The translations under genes were made by a program, and so were the position numbers. This document shows, piece after piece, positions 46,634 through 56,300 of a DNA stretch of 64,000 nt. This DNA is from Ignavibacteria bacterium (GTDB lineage Bacteria; Bacteroidota; Ignavibacteria; Ignavibacteriales; Ignavibacteriaceae), in NCBI GenBank assembly GCA_030693705.1, contig JAUYAB010000041.1:184949-248948 (forward strand), given 5' to 3'. Under the pieces are notes generated by a model. That model searched no databases, was not told where the DNA came from, and saw only the letters and a program-made list of their open reading frames with translations. Each line of letters begins with the position of its first letter. The stretch's first letter is position 1.

Positions 46634-46722
46634 GAACGCTCGCGAGCGTTCCGTGTTTTATTATCTACAATATTTTGCTATAGAACTGTCACCGCCGGAG
46701 CGGAACGGTCTCGACCGTTTCC
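46634..46722. repeat. Pair of GC-rich palindromes
   Basis: GAACGCTCGCGAGCGTTC at 46634-46651 is a perfect 18-bp palindrome. GGAACGGTC then TC then GACCGTTTCC at 46702-46722 is a second, nearly perfect one. They stand out from the AT-rich surroundings. The 46124-46989 stretch has no supported gene. Confidence 0.75.
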
Positions 46723-46828
46723 TACGTTCATTATTCGTTGAAAACTAAAAATATTCTTTCCATTCTGCACAGTCCACTACGTCGGACTTTCTTTTATTCT
46801 CGCCAAGCTCGCCACGAACCGCCACGCA

Positions 46829-46880
46829 CGCTACGAATTTTTCCTTTGCGAGCGTTGCGCCTTCTTTACGAGATAATTTT
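46829..46880. repeat. Fragment of the TTTCTCGCAA-type element
   Basis: CTTTGCGAGCGTTGCGCCTTC with CGCCACGAACCGCCACGCACG upstream is a shorter, diverged version of the arms at 47551-47685 and 48079-48228. Confidence 0.5.
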
Positions 46881-47277
46881 TTAGTTGCTTTTAATTTGTA
46901 TGTTGTTTACCTTATTCCCGCCTGTTTGGTATTATTTAATTTTCTGTTTACGTAATAGGCGATTTTATAGTTTTAGTTGAGGTTGGTTCATGGGTACGTT
47001 TGATCTTAAAGTAATTGAATTTGTTTTGATAAATCGTAAGCTTGGTAAACTAGCCGGATTCCTTTCAAAGTATTTAAACCGCAACCCCCTTTTACCGGAA
47101 AACACAAACCCGAAACCCCTACATCTTGCAAAAATCCCACAGTTTATTAGAAAAATATCCCTAAGACCCTTAATTACTTGCAGTTCCGCAAGTATTTCTC
47201 TATTTGTAAGTATGCCGCAGACCGGGAATAATGCACAGTTATCTCAGAAAATGTGTTTTTTAACTAAATTCGGCGGC

Positions 47278-47487
47278 GAAGACCGGTAACTATATGGCGA
47301 ACATCGGTAACTATATAACGAAGCCCGGTAACTATTCGACGAACGCCCGTAACTATATGACGAACGCCCGTAACTATTTGCCGAAGATCGGTAACTTTAC
47401 AACGAAGACCGATAGCTATACAACGAACGATTGTAGCTAATTGACATAGAGAAGCAACTATTTGACGAAAAATGGTAACGGAATAGT
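47278..47487. repeat. Ten-unit 21-bp tandem array without indels
   Basis: Units start at 47278, 47299, 47320 and every 21 bases thereafter to 47467. The consensus is GAAGACCGGTAACTATATGAC with substitutions only. In the plus frame each unit reads E-x-R-stop-L-Y-x, except unit 9, which has Gln in place of the stop. In one minus frame there are no stops and the units read R-x-I-V-T-G-V/L heptads, part of a 101-codon open frame (47264-47569). The array lies in the 1.5-kb tract before the GxxExxY gene. Confidence 0.85.
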
Positions 47488-47550
47488 GAAAATATTTAGC
47501 GTAATGAAAAAAAGAATTAGCGGGCTTTGCATCCTGGCGTGAGACCTTTT

Positions 47551-47685
47551 TTTCTCGCAACGAACGCAAAGAAAGCGCAACGAACGCAACAAAAAAAACT
47601 TAGCGAACTTTGCGGTTCGTAGCGGACTTTGCGAGAAAAAAGTTTCTCGCAACGAACGCAAAGAAGGCGCAACGAACGCAACGGA
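47551..47685. repeat. TTTCTCGCAACGAACGCAA inverted-repeat elements upstream of the GxxExxY gene
   Basis: TTTCTCGCAACGAACGCAAAG at 47551 is mirrored by CTTTGCGAGAAA ending at ~47638, then a second left arm TTTCTCGCAACGAACG follows at 47643. GAACGCAA words repeat within. Related copies lie downstream of the gene and at 57648. Confidence 0.75.
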
Positions 47686-47698
47686 AAAGGAAAAATTT

Positions 47699-48082
47699 AT
47701 GCATGAAAATGAAATTGCTAAATTAATATTAGACTGTGCTTTTAAAATTCACAAAGAAGTTGGTCCGGGATTGCTGGAATCTGTTTATGAAGAGTTACTT
47801 GCGTATGAATTATTAAAAATTGGTTTATCTGTAAAGCGGCAAGTTGCAATTCCCTTAGTTTATGAAAGCATAAAAATGGAAATAGGTTTTAGGGCAGACT
47901 TGATTGTTGAAAATAAAGTTATTGTTGAGCTAAAATCGATTGAAGCAATTCTTGATGTTCATAAAAAAATATTTCTTACTTACCTAAAACTAAGCGGATT
48001 AAAATTAGGATTACTAATCAACTTCCGCGTTTCTTTACTAAAAGACGGAATAGTAAGAATTGTAAATAAATTAGATGCGTAG
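47699..48082 (+). CDS. GxxExxY protein
   Basis: The 127-aa product shows the defining GxxExxY motif (GPGLLESVYEELLAYEL, G-L-L-E-S-V-Y). It also has VKRQVAIPLVYES, GFRADLIVENKVIVELKS and NFRVSLLKDGIVRIV, all typical of TIGR04256. The D-x-n-E-x-K pattern (FRADLIVENKVIVELK) recalls a PD-(D/E)XK nuclease fold; activity is unproven in the family. AAAAGGA lies 8 bases before ATG 47699. The gene is bracketed on both sides by TTTCTCGCAA-type repeat elements, hinting at movement with them. Confidence 0.88.
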   Translation: MHENEIAKLILDCAFKIHKEVGPGLLESVYEELLAYELLKIGLSVKRQVAIPLVYESIKMEIGFRADLIVENKVIVELKSIEAILDVHKKIFLTYLKLSGLKLGLLINFRVSLLKDGIVRIVNKLDA

Positions 48083-48228
48083 CGAACGTTGCGGTTCGTA
48101 GCGAGCTTTGCGAGATACTTCGACCTCGGTATTGTTTCTCGCAACGAGCGCAAAGAAGGCGCAACGAACGCAACAAAAAAAACTTAGCGAACTTAGCGGT
48201 ACTTGGCGAGCGTTGCGAGAAAAAAGTA
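48079..48228. repeat. TTTCTCGCAACGA-type elements downstream of the GxxExxY gene
   Basis: The right arm GTAGCGAACGTTGCGGTTCG...CTTTGCGAG starts at the gene's stop. A full left arm GTTTCTCGCAACGAGCGCAAAG follows at ~48139, and GCGTTGCGAGAAAAA closes at ~48225. Confidence 0.75.
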
Positions 48229-48315
48229 TCTCGTAAGTACGTGAAGAGAAAATCGTATTGGACTTAAAAAGTTTTGGTAACTTATTAATCTCTAACAAAC
48301 ATAAAGGTGATGCAA

Positions 48316-49023
48316 ATGCGTAAAGCAGTTGAAGAAAAACGGTTGTTCCATGTTGCAGATTCTCTAATGATTGAAGCAGCAAAAGATAAGAAGGGATTCT
48401 TGCTTGAAGATAAGACTAAGTTTGAGAGCTTCGACCCTTCTTTTTCAGACTCTTTCCTTGAAGAGTACGGCAATGCAATTTCACTTGCCGAAGCGGCTCC
48501 CGATGATGAAGAAGTGATGGGGATGTCGGTTAGTTATACTACTGCGGTTGAAGAGAAGATGAAACTCTGCCGGGATAAGTTTCAAGCAACGAAATATTTT
48601 ATTGATAAAGCGTTTCCCGGTGATTCGGGGAAACAGATTGAGTTCGGATATAGGGATTATGATAAGGCAAGAAATGTACAGGATAAGATGGTCCTTTTTA
48701 TGAAAGGACTAAATAAAGCCTGCCTGAAGTATAAGGCAAAGTTAAACGAAGTCCATTTTGCCGACGAGAAGATAGCAGAGATAGAGCTGCTGGCTGTTGA
48801 ACTTGATGAAGCAAACCAGGCACAAAACCAGTTTAACAATAACCGCCCTACATTTACCCAGGATCATGTAAAAAAGCTTAACGCTGTTTGGGCGGGGATG
48901 GGAAAAATATGTGAAGCCGGTAAAATAATTTTTGCGAGTGATTATGCTAAACTGCAAAGGTATAATTTACCGGAAGTGGCGAGCGCTCCTAAGACGGATG
49001 TTCCTCCGCCTCCGCAGAGTTAG
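48316..49023 (+). CDS. Helical protein of unknown function with Pro-rich tail
   Basis: I choose ATG 48316, 8 bases after AAAGG, giving 235 aa; GTG 48307 and ATG 48310 are in frame. The protein is charged and largely helical, with RDKFQATKYFIDKAFPGD, EFGYRDYDKARNVQDKMVLFM and KAKLNEVHFADEKIAEIELLAVELDEANQAQN, and ends in a VPPPPQS tail. No signal peptide, membrane segment or catalytic motif is visible. I recall no named domain. Its position between the repeat tract and the signalling island suggests accessory origin. A perfect palindrome follows 12 bp after the stop. Confidence 0.65.
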   Translation: MRKAVEEKRLFHVADSLMIEAAKDKKGFLLEDKTKFESFDPSFSDSFLEEYGNAISLAEAAPDDEEVMGMSVSYTTAVEEKMKLCRDKFQATKYFIDKAFPGDSGKQIEFGYRDYDKARNVQDKMVLFMKGLNKACLKYKAKLNEVHFADEKIAEIELLAVELDEANQAQNQFNNNRPTFTQDHVKKLNAVWAGMGKICEAGKIIFASDYAKLQRYNLPEVASAPKTDVPPPPQS

Positions 49024-49034
49024 ATGTTTGGTAA

Positions 49035-49062
49035 GTAGAGACTTGCCATGGCAAGTCTCTAC
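49035..49062. repeat. Perfect 28-bp palindrome, GTAGAGAC type
   Basis: GTAGAGACTTGCCA (49035-49048) is followed at once by its exact complement TGGCAAGTCTCTAC (49049-49062). The outer arms match 28299-28324 and 57912-57939. It sits just after the helical-protein gene and could stop transcription. Confidence 0.85.
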
Positions 49063-49185
49063 GCCCGGCACTGTCTCTCGCAAAGGCGCAAAGTACGCAA
49101 CGGAAGCGCAAGAGTTTTTCTTGGTAACCGGGTGACTTAATGACAAAAAATAATTTCTAACCATCATTAGAGATAAGTTGGTACT

Positions 49186-52100
49186 ATGAAAATAAATGAA
49201 CATAACGAAAACCGGAAGGTGAATATATTTATTCAAGGCTGCGGATTACTGGCAGTTTTTCTCGGGGTATCTGCAATCCTCGGATGGCTTTTCGATATCG
49301 CACAATTAGCAAGTTTCGATTCAACTAAAATACCAATGGCGTTAAGCACAGCCGTTTTGTTTACCGTATACGGGCTAATAATTTTCTTATACAATAGGTT
49401 CCCTTCAAGCCGCATGGTAGCAAGGGTTGGAATTACTTTCAGTTCTGTTGCAATCTTGGTTTCGTTACTACTCCTTTATCTTTCACTGAGCGGAATACGT
49501 TTGAATGCCGAACATTTGGGGATGAACATGAGCAGCGGGATCAATACTTTTATAGTAGGGCACATGTCTCCAATTACTGCAATTGTTTTTGTGTTTCTTG
49601 GTTTGTCATCCTTGTTAAGGTTGATGAAAACAAGAGTGAAAATACAAATGCAAACGGCTTTTTTATCAGCGGTTCTAGTAATTGCTATCACCATTATTCT
49701 ACTCTTATCTTATCTTTTTGGTACGCCATTGCTTTATAAAGGAGGGTTCATTCCACCGGCGTTGACAACTTCTCTTGCCTTTTTATTTCTGGGAATTGCG
49801 CTACTTTTAAATTCAGGACTGGAAATTTGGCTTCTCGAAGAAATTACGGGGGCTATAAATACACGCTCTACCTATACACTCTATCTGATTTTTATTGCTC
49901 TTATTGTAGGAATAATTACATCGGGGTACTTGTATTATAGAATTTATGAAAAAAATTACCGGACAGAGATTGAGCATCAGCTTTCATCCATCGCCTTATT
50001 AAAGGTTGACCAAATTATACAATGGCGTCTGGAGCGTTTGGGCGATGCGGAAGTTTTTTATAAGAATACGGAATTCTCCGGATTAGTAAAACGTTATATT
50101 AATAACCCAAACGACACCGATGCAAAAAATAGAATACTAAAATGGATCGGAGAGGTTCAATCATCATACAAATACAACCGGATATGTATATATACCAAAA
50201 ATGGGGATGAAGTTATTTCAACATCTAACGAAAAAATTCTTAAGCCGTATATTTTTACTGCCCGTTCTTCGGAGGTGTTAAATTCCGGTGAAATATTTTT
50301 TGAAGATTTTTACCGTGATGAAAATGATAATCGTATTTATCTAACAATTTTTATTCCCATTCTTTCTGAAAAATCCAGTAAAAATGTTATTGGAATTCTT
50401 GCATTACGGATTGACCCGGAACAATATCTTTATCCGTTAATCAATGCATGGCCGACATTAAGCAAAACGGCAGAGACACTTCTTGTTCGCCGCGAGGGGA
50501 ATGAAGTTGTGTTTCTAAACGAACTAAAGTTTGAAAAAAATACTGCGCTAAATCTTAGAAGACCGTTAACGGATTTAAAGCTACCGGGTGCAAGAGCGGC
50601 TTTGGGGAATAATGAAATTATGGAAGGGATAGACTATCGCGGCGTGCCGGTAATAGCTTATGTCTGTCCAATACCAACTTCCCCCTGGTTCATCGTTGCA
50701 CGTATGGATTTATCGGAAGTTTATGCCCCTCTTCGGGAAAGAATGTGGTTCATGATCATTTTACTTGTTGGTCTCTTGATTGGCTCCGGTACGAGTGTTG
50801 GCCAAATATGGCATCATCAGCGTGTTAAATTTTATAAAGAAAAATCTGAAACGACTGCTGCGTTAATTGCTTCCGAAACCCGTTACCGCCGCCTTTTTGA
50901 AGCGGCAAGAGACGGCATTTTAATTCTTGATGCGGAAACCGGAATGATTGTAGATGTGAATCCATTTTTAATACAGTTGTTGGGCTTCTCAAAAGAACAA
51001 TTCCTCGAAAAAACAATCTGGGAAATTGGATCCCTTAAAGATATAGTCGCTAATCAAGATAATTTTTTAGAACTACAACAGAAAGAATTTGTCCGTTATG
51101 AAGATATCCCGCTTGAAACATTTGACGGTCAAGACATTAATGTGGAGTTTGTAAGTAATGTTTATGTAGTTAATAATAAAAAAGTAATACAGTGTAATAT
51201 TCGCGATATCACCGAACGCAAGCGTGCGGAAGAAGTACTACGCAAGGCTGAAAAAACCTTTCGCTTCTTATTCGAGAATAATCCCTTATGTATGTGGGTA
51301 TATGATTTACAAACCCTTTCCTTTCTTGCGGTGAACGATGCAGCAGTAAATAAATACGGGTACACGAGGGAAGAATTTTTGTCGATGACGCTGAAAGATA
51401 TACGCCCCCCGGAAGATATCTCATTATTGTTGGATGATGTAGTAAAAGAACGTACGACGTTACAGCATTCAGAGGGGTGGAGGCATAAGCTGAAAGATGG
51501 AAGAATAATCATAGTTGAAATTGCCTCCCACACCATAGATTTTGAAGGACACGAAGCGGTACTTGTCGTTGCTTTAGATATTACCGAACGCAAGCAGGCG
51601 GAAGAAAATTTACGCAAGCATTCCGTGCGTCTGAACAATCTGCACCGAATTGACCAGGCAATTCTTCTGGCGCTCGACTCTCCCGAAGAGGTAGTTCAGA
51701 CTGCCATTCAGCATATCCGTGGATTGCTTCAGTGCCAACGCGTTAGTGTTGGTATCTTTGACCTGGAAAAGAAAGAGGTGCGGGTATTTGCGGCGGATAT
51801 AGACGGCAAGACGATTGTGCAAGTGGGTAAGGTTCTAACAGAGGAAGTATATGGAATTATTGATACTCTTCGTCAAAGCAGAATGGAGATAGTGGAAGAT
51901 ATGTCCGGTGTAACGTCGCCTTCTGTCATAAACAGGATTCTTCAGGCTGAAGGGGTACAGTCCTCCATCAACATAGCGCTTGTTTCAGCGCTTGAAATGT
52001 ACGGTGTATTAAATATCGGATGGGACAATCCTAGAAATATTACTTTGGAAGAAACGGAAATCGCCGGCGAGGTGGCTAACCAGATCACTATTGCAATCGA

Positions 52101-52884
52101 AAAAGCCGGTTTGCTTAAAGAAACAAAGAGGTACGCAGCGGAACTTGAACTGCGCGTTGCACAGCGCACTTCTCAACTTGAAGAAGCGAATAAAGAATTA
52201 GAAAGTTTCAGCTATTCGGTTTCGCATGATCTACGCGCTCCACTGCGGCATATAAGCGGTTTCGTTAGTTTACTCACCCACCGGTTTGATGAATCTCTGC
52301 CGGCAAAAGCAAAACATTATCTTGAGAGTATTGCCGATTCGACGCATCAAATGGGTACGCTCATTGATGATCTTTTACAGTTTTCAAGAACCAGCCATCA
52401 GGAAATGCTGCTTATAGATCTTGATATGGAAGAAGTTTTGCAAGAAGCGCTCGCTCAAATTAAACACGATATCAAAAGTCAGAACATTGAATGGGTAACC
52501 GCTCCACTCCCCAATGTGCATGGAGACAAAACATTACTCCGTTTGGTATGGATCAATTTATTGAGCAACGCTGTAAAGTTTACACGAAAGAAAGAGAAAG
52601 CGTGCATCGAAATAAAATCATATATTGACGGCGATGAAATTGTATTTTCTGTAAAAGATAATGGCGTTGGATTTGATATGATGTATGCTCAAAAACTGTT
52701 TGGAGTATTTCAACGGCTGCATTCAACTGAAAAATTTGAAGGAACCGGCATCGGTCTTGCTAACGTGAGACGAATTATTCTTAAACACGGCGGACGCACC
52801 TGGGCTGAAGCCGAACCGGATAAAGGAGCAACGTTTTATTTTACATTACCTAAAATTAAGGAGATCAAATCATGTTCGAATTAA
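49186..52884 (+). CDS. Sensor histidine kinase with seven-helix N-terminus, PAS-PAS-GAF
   Basis: The 1232-aa protein has residues ~13-250 as seven membrane helices (MASE-like). A periplasmic sensor (~250-520) and an eighth helix (~525-545) follow. Cytoplasmic parts are PAS (~570-690, DITERKRAEE), PAS (~695-810), GAF (~825-975), a coiled coil (LELRVAQRTSQLEEANKELESF), HisKA with H1014 (SVSHDLRAPL) and HATPase (LLSNAVKFTR, DNGVGFD, GTGIGLANV). The kinase half resembles bacteriophytochrome-like kinases. Its last 13 bases overlap the downstream receiver gene. No receiver is attached, so that gene is its likely partner. Confidence 0.92.
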   Translation: MKINEHNENRKVNIFIQGCGLLAVFLGVSAILGWLFDIAQLASFDSTKIPMALSTAVLFTVYGLIIFLYNRFPSSRMVARVGITFSSVAILVSLLLLYLSLSGIRLNAEHLGMNMSSGINTFIVGHMSPITAIVFVFLGLSSLLRLMKTRVKIQMQTAFLSAVLVIAITIILLLSYLFGTPLLYKGGFIPPALTTSLAFLFLGIALLLNSGLEIWLLEEITGAINTRSTYTLYLIFIALIVGIITSGYLYYRIYEKNYRTEIEHQLSSIALLKVDQIIQWRLERLGDAEVFYKNTEFSGLVKRYINNPNDTDAKNRILKWIGEVQSSYKYNRICIYTKNGDEVISTSNEKILKPYIFTARSSEVLNSGEIFFEDFYRDENDNRIYLTIFIPILSEKSSKNVIGILALRIDPEQYLYPLINAWPTLSKTAETLLVRREGNEVVFLNELKFEKNTALNLRRPLTDLKLPGARAALGNNEIMEGIDYRGVPVIAYVCPIPTSPWFIVARMDLSEVYAPLRERMWFMIILLVGLLIGSGTSVGQIWHHQRVKFYKEKSETTAALIASETRYRRLFEAARDGILILDAETGMIVDVNPFLIQLLGFSKEQFLEKTIWEIGSLKDIVANQDNFLELQQKEFVRYEDIPLETFDGQDINVEFVSNVYVVNNKKVIQCNIRDITERKRAEEVLRKAEKTFRFLFENNPLCMWVYDLQTLSFLAVNDAAVNKYGYTREEFLSMTLKDIRPPEDISLLLDDVVKERTTLQHSEGWRHKLKDGRIIIVEIASHTIDFEGHEAVLVVALDITERKQAEENLRKHSVRLNNLHRIDQAILLALDSPEEVVQTAIQHIRGLLQCQRVSVGIFDLEKKEVRVFAADIDGKTIVQVGKVLTEEVYGIIDTLRQSRMEIVEDMSGVTSPSVINRILQAEGVQSSINIALVSALEMYGVLNIGWDNPRNITLEETEIAGEVANQITIAIEKAGLLKETKRYAAELELRVAQRTSQLEEANKELESFSYSVSHDLRAPLRHISGFVSLLTHRFDESLPAKAKHYLESIADSTHQMGTLIDDLLQFSRTSHQEMLLIDLDMEEVLQEALAQIKHDIKSQNIEWVTAPLPNVHGDKTLLRLVWINLLSNAVKFTRKKEKACIEIKSYIDGDEIVFSVKDNGVGFDMMYAQKLFGVFQRLHSTEKFEGTGIGLANVRRIILKHGGRTWAEAEPDKGATFYFTLPKIKEIKSCSN

Positions 52885-53318
52885 AAACAATTCTGCTTGC
52901 TGAAGATAATCCAAAAGATAGTGAGTTGACCATCGAGGCATTGGAAGAAAACAACCTCGTAAATCGAATAGCCGTAGTAAGTGATGGTGTTGAAGCCCTG
53001 GAATATTTACGGTGTGAGGGAAATTTTTTAAACCGGAAGGGAGGAAATCCCGCTTTTATCCTGCTGGATATTAAAATGCCCCGGATGGATGGGATAGAAC
53101 TTTTGCAAATTATCCGCGGCGACCCAAAACTAAAAATGATTCCCGTTGTGATCCTCTCTTCTTCCAGAGAAGAAAGGGATCTGATAACAAGCTATAATTT
53201 AGGGGTAAATGCTTACGTTGTTAAACCGGTTAATTTTAATGAATTTACGGAAGCGGTAAAACAAATCGGAATATTTTGGGCGGTGCTAAACGAACTACCG
53301 CCGGAAGGAGTCGCTTAG
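52872..53318 (+). CDS. Single-domain response regulator (Rcp1-like)
   Basis: The 148-aa protein is a stand-alone receiver: acidic pair in LLAEDNPKD (residues ~11-12), phospho-acceptor D66 (ILLDIKMPRMDG), T/S switch in VVILSSSREE and conserved Lys in YVVKPVNF. It has an extended alpha4-beta5 region, the plan of Rcp1 partners of phytochrome-type kinases. No output domain is present. It starts within the upstream kinase gene (13-bp overlap, AAGGAG upstream of the ATG), and the hybrid kinase starts 1 bp after its stop, so the three genes form a signalling operon. Confidence 0.93.
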   Translation: MFELKTILLAEDNPKDSELTIEALEENNLVNRIAVVSDGVEALEYLRCEGNFLNRKGGNPAFILLDIKMPRMDGIELLQIIRGDPKLKMIPVVILSSSREERDLITSYNLGVNAYVVKPVNFNEFTEAVKQIGIFWAVLNELPPEGVA

Positions 53319-53319
53319 G

Positions 53320-56300
53320 ATGGACAAGAAGATAAAAGCAAACACATTATTAAAAGTCTTGTATCTTGAAGATACACCGCGAGACGTTGAAATAATCCGT
53401 GAGCTAATATTAGATTCGGGGTATAATTTGGAGATGGGGATTGCTGAAGTAAAAGAGGAATATGAAACTTTTCTCCGCACGCGGAATTATGATATTATTT
53501 TATCTGATTTCAAGTTACCCGGGTTCGACGCTTTCGGAGCCTTGCAATTGCGTAATGAGATTTGTCCCTCTATTCCATTCATTTGTGTTTCGGGTTCAAT
53601 CGGAGAAGAAACAGCCATAGAACTTTTAAAGTTAGGCGCTGATGATTATGTACTAAAGGATAAACTGGAAAGGTTTCCGTTTGCTATTAAGAGAGCTATT
53701 GATGATGCGAAAGAAAAAGCAAATCGTCTGAAAGCGGAAGAATTGCTGCGCGAAAGTGAAATGCGGTTCAGACAAATATCGGAAAGCGCGCATGAGTGGA
53801 TTTGGGAAGTGGACAAAAACGGTTTGTACACTTTTGTAAGTCCTGTTATAAAAGAGTTATTAGGTTATGAAGCTGAAGAACTTGTTGGCATTAAATATTT
53901 TTATGATCTTTTTGATCCGGAAATTAAAGAGGAGTTGAAACAAGCTGCCCTTGCTGCGTTTGCCCGTAAAGAAAGTTTCAGAAATTTTGTCAATTGCAAT
54001 ATTCATAAAGACGGGAGAAAAATTATTCTTTCTACAACCGGCTTTCCGATTCTTGATAATGAAAACAACCTTATCGGTTATCGCGGAGCTGATGTTGATA
54101 TTACCGAACGATTACTTACCGAGGAGAAGCTGCAAGAAAGCGAAGAGAAATACCGTAAACTTGTGGAATTATCGCCCGATGCAATACTTATTCATGTGAA
54201 TGGAATTATCCGGTTTGTGAATGCCGCTTCTGTAAAACTATTCGATGCTGAAAGCATAGATGATTTGATCGGGAAAAAAGTAATTGATTTTGTTCATCCG
54301 GAATATAAAAAAATTGTTTTTCAGAGAATAACTAAAGTAAGTGATGAAGAAATTACAGTTCCGACGATAGAAGAAAAATTAATTACATTAAAAGGAAGAA
54401 CATTCGATGCGGAAGTTACCGCTATACCGATAAAATTATTAGGGCAAACCGGTGTGCAGGTGGTTGCAAGAGATATCACCGAACGCAAGCAAACAGAAGA
54501 AGCAATTATCGAAAGGGAAAATTTTCTAAACACATTGCTCGATGCAATTCCGATCCCCGTGTTTTACAAGGATAAAGCCGGACGCTATTTAGGTTTTAAT
54601 AAAGCTTATGAAACATTTTTTGGCGCTTCTAGGAATGAAATAATTGGGAAAACCGTATTTGAAATAAGTCCACTGGAACTAGCCGAAATTTATAATGCAA
54701 AAGATATTGAATTGTTGGAAAATCAGGCTGTTCAATGTTACGAGTTCCAAATAAAAACTAAACACGGTCTAATTCGTAATGTTATCTTTAATAAAGCGGT
54801 TTTTAAGGATAATAGTGGAAAAGTCAATGGACTTATCGGTGCAATCCTCGATATCACCGAGCGCAAGCAAGCGGAGGAAGCGCTGCAAGATTCCCGCGAG
54901 GACTTGCATCGCATGCTAAATTCGATGGCTGAAGGCGCTTATGGTATGGACATCAATGGAAACTGCACTTTCGTAAATCAGGCATTCTTAAAAATACTGG
55001 GTTACCAGAATGAATATGAAGTGCTTGGCAAACACATACACGAACTCATTCATCATTCTCATTCCGATGGCAGTCCATATCCATCAAGTGAATGCAGAAT
55101 ATACCGCTCTTTTCTAACTAATCAACCAATCAATCTTTCTGATGAGGTGTTTTGGCGTAAGGACGGTGTTGCAATCCCGGTTGAATACTGGTCGCTTCCA
55201 ATTGTAAAGAATGGTGTAGTGATTGGTTCAATAGCTACATTTATAGATATTACGGAACGCAAACGTGCGGAAGAAACCTTGCGCGAAAACGAGTTGAGAT
55301 TCCGGTCAATCTGGGAAAAAAGCACAGATGGAATGCGGATAACAAATGAAGAAGGTATTGTGGTATTGGTCAATGATGCTTACTGCAAAATCGTTGAGAA
55401 ACCGCGTGAAGAAATTGAGGGGAAACCGATGAGTATAGTCTATGAAGAGGCTAAGCAAGCGGAAGTCTTACGGAAACATCAGGAGCGGTTCTGTTTCCGG
55501 AGCATTCCTGCTTATTTAGAACGGGAACTTGTCCTTTGGAATGGGAGAAGAATATTTCTTGAGTTATCGAATACATTTTTAGAAAATTCACATCAGCCAA
55601 CATTATCATTAAGTGTTTTCAAGGATATTACCGAACGCAAACGTGCGGAAGAAACCTTGCGCGAAAGCGAAGCTAAGCTGGATGAAGCTATGAAAATTGC
55701 CAGGCTCGGTACCTGGGAATACGACGTTGATCGTGAGCAATTTATATTCAATGATCAATTTTATTCTCTCCTCCACACAACTGCGGAGAGGGAAGGTGGC
55801 TACACCATGTCACCAATGCATTACGCTCAAAAATTTGTGCACCCGGATGACTTTGCTTTAGTTGGTGTGGAAACTCAGAAAGCGTTGGAAACGACCGATC
55901 CTAATTACTATTCCCAACTGGAACATCGTATAATCTGCGCAGATGGTGAGACGGGCTACATCCACGTCAATATCAAAATTGCGAAAGACCTACAAGGCCG
56001 CACCGTGAAGACATACGGCGTTAACCAAGATATCACCGAGCGCAAGCGGGCGGAAGAAAAAGTTCAAAAACTCTCGCTTGCGGTTGAACAAAGCCCCGTT
56101 TCGGTAGTGATAACGAATAAGGATGGAGAAATAGAATATGTAAATGAAAGGTTTTACGAACTAACCGGATTTACAAAGGAAGAAGCGAATGGTAAAAATC
56201 CAAGGATTTTAAAATCGGGTAAACACAGTAAATCATTTTATGAAGAACTTTGGAACACCATTTTATCCGGCAAAGTTTGGAAGGGTGAAATAATTAATAA

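Noticed and set aside
46990..47289. Open frame of 99 codons reading into the 21-bp array
   Set aside because: No ribosome site, low-complexity composition, and it stops in the first unit of the array; looks like chance in a repeat tract.
47278..47487. Possible CRISPR array
   Set aside because: Units are contiguous 21-mers with no spacers, and no cas genes are in the window.
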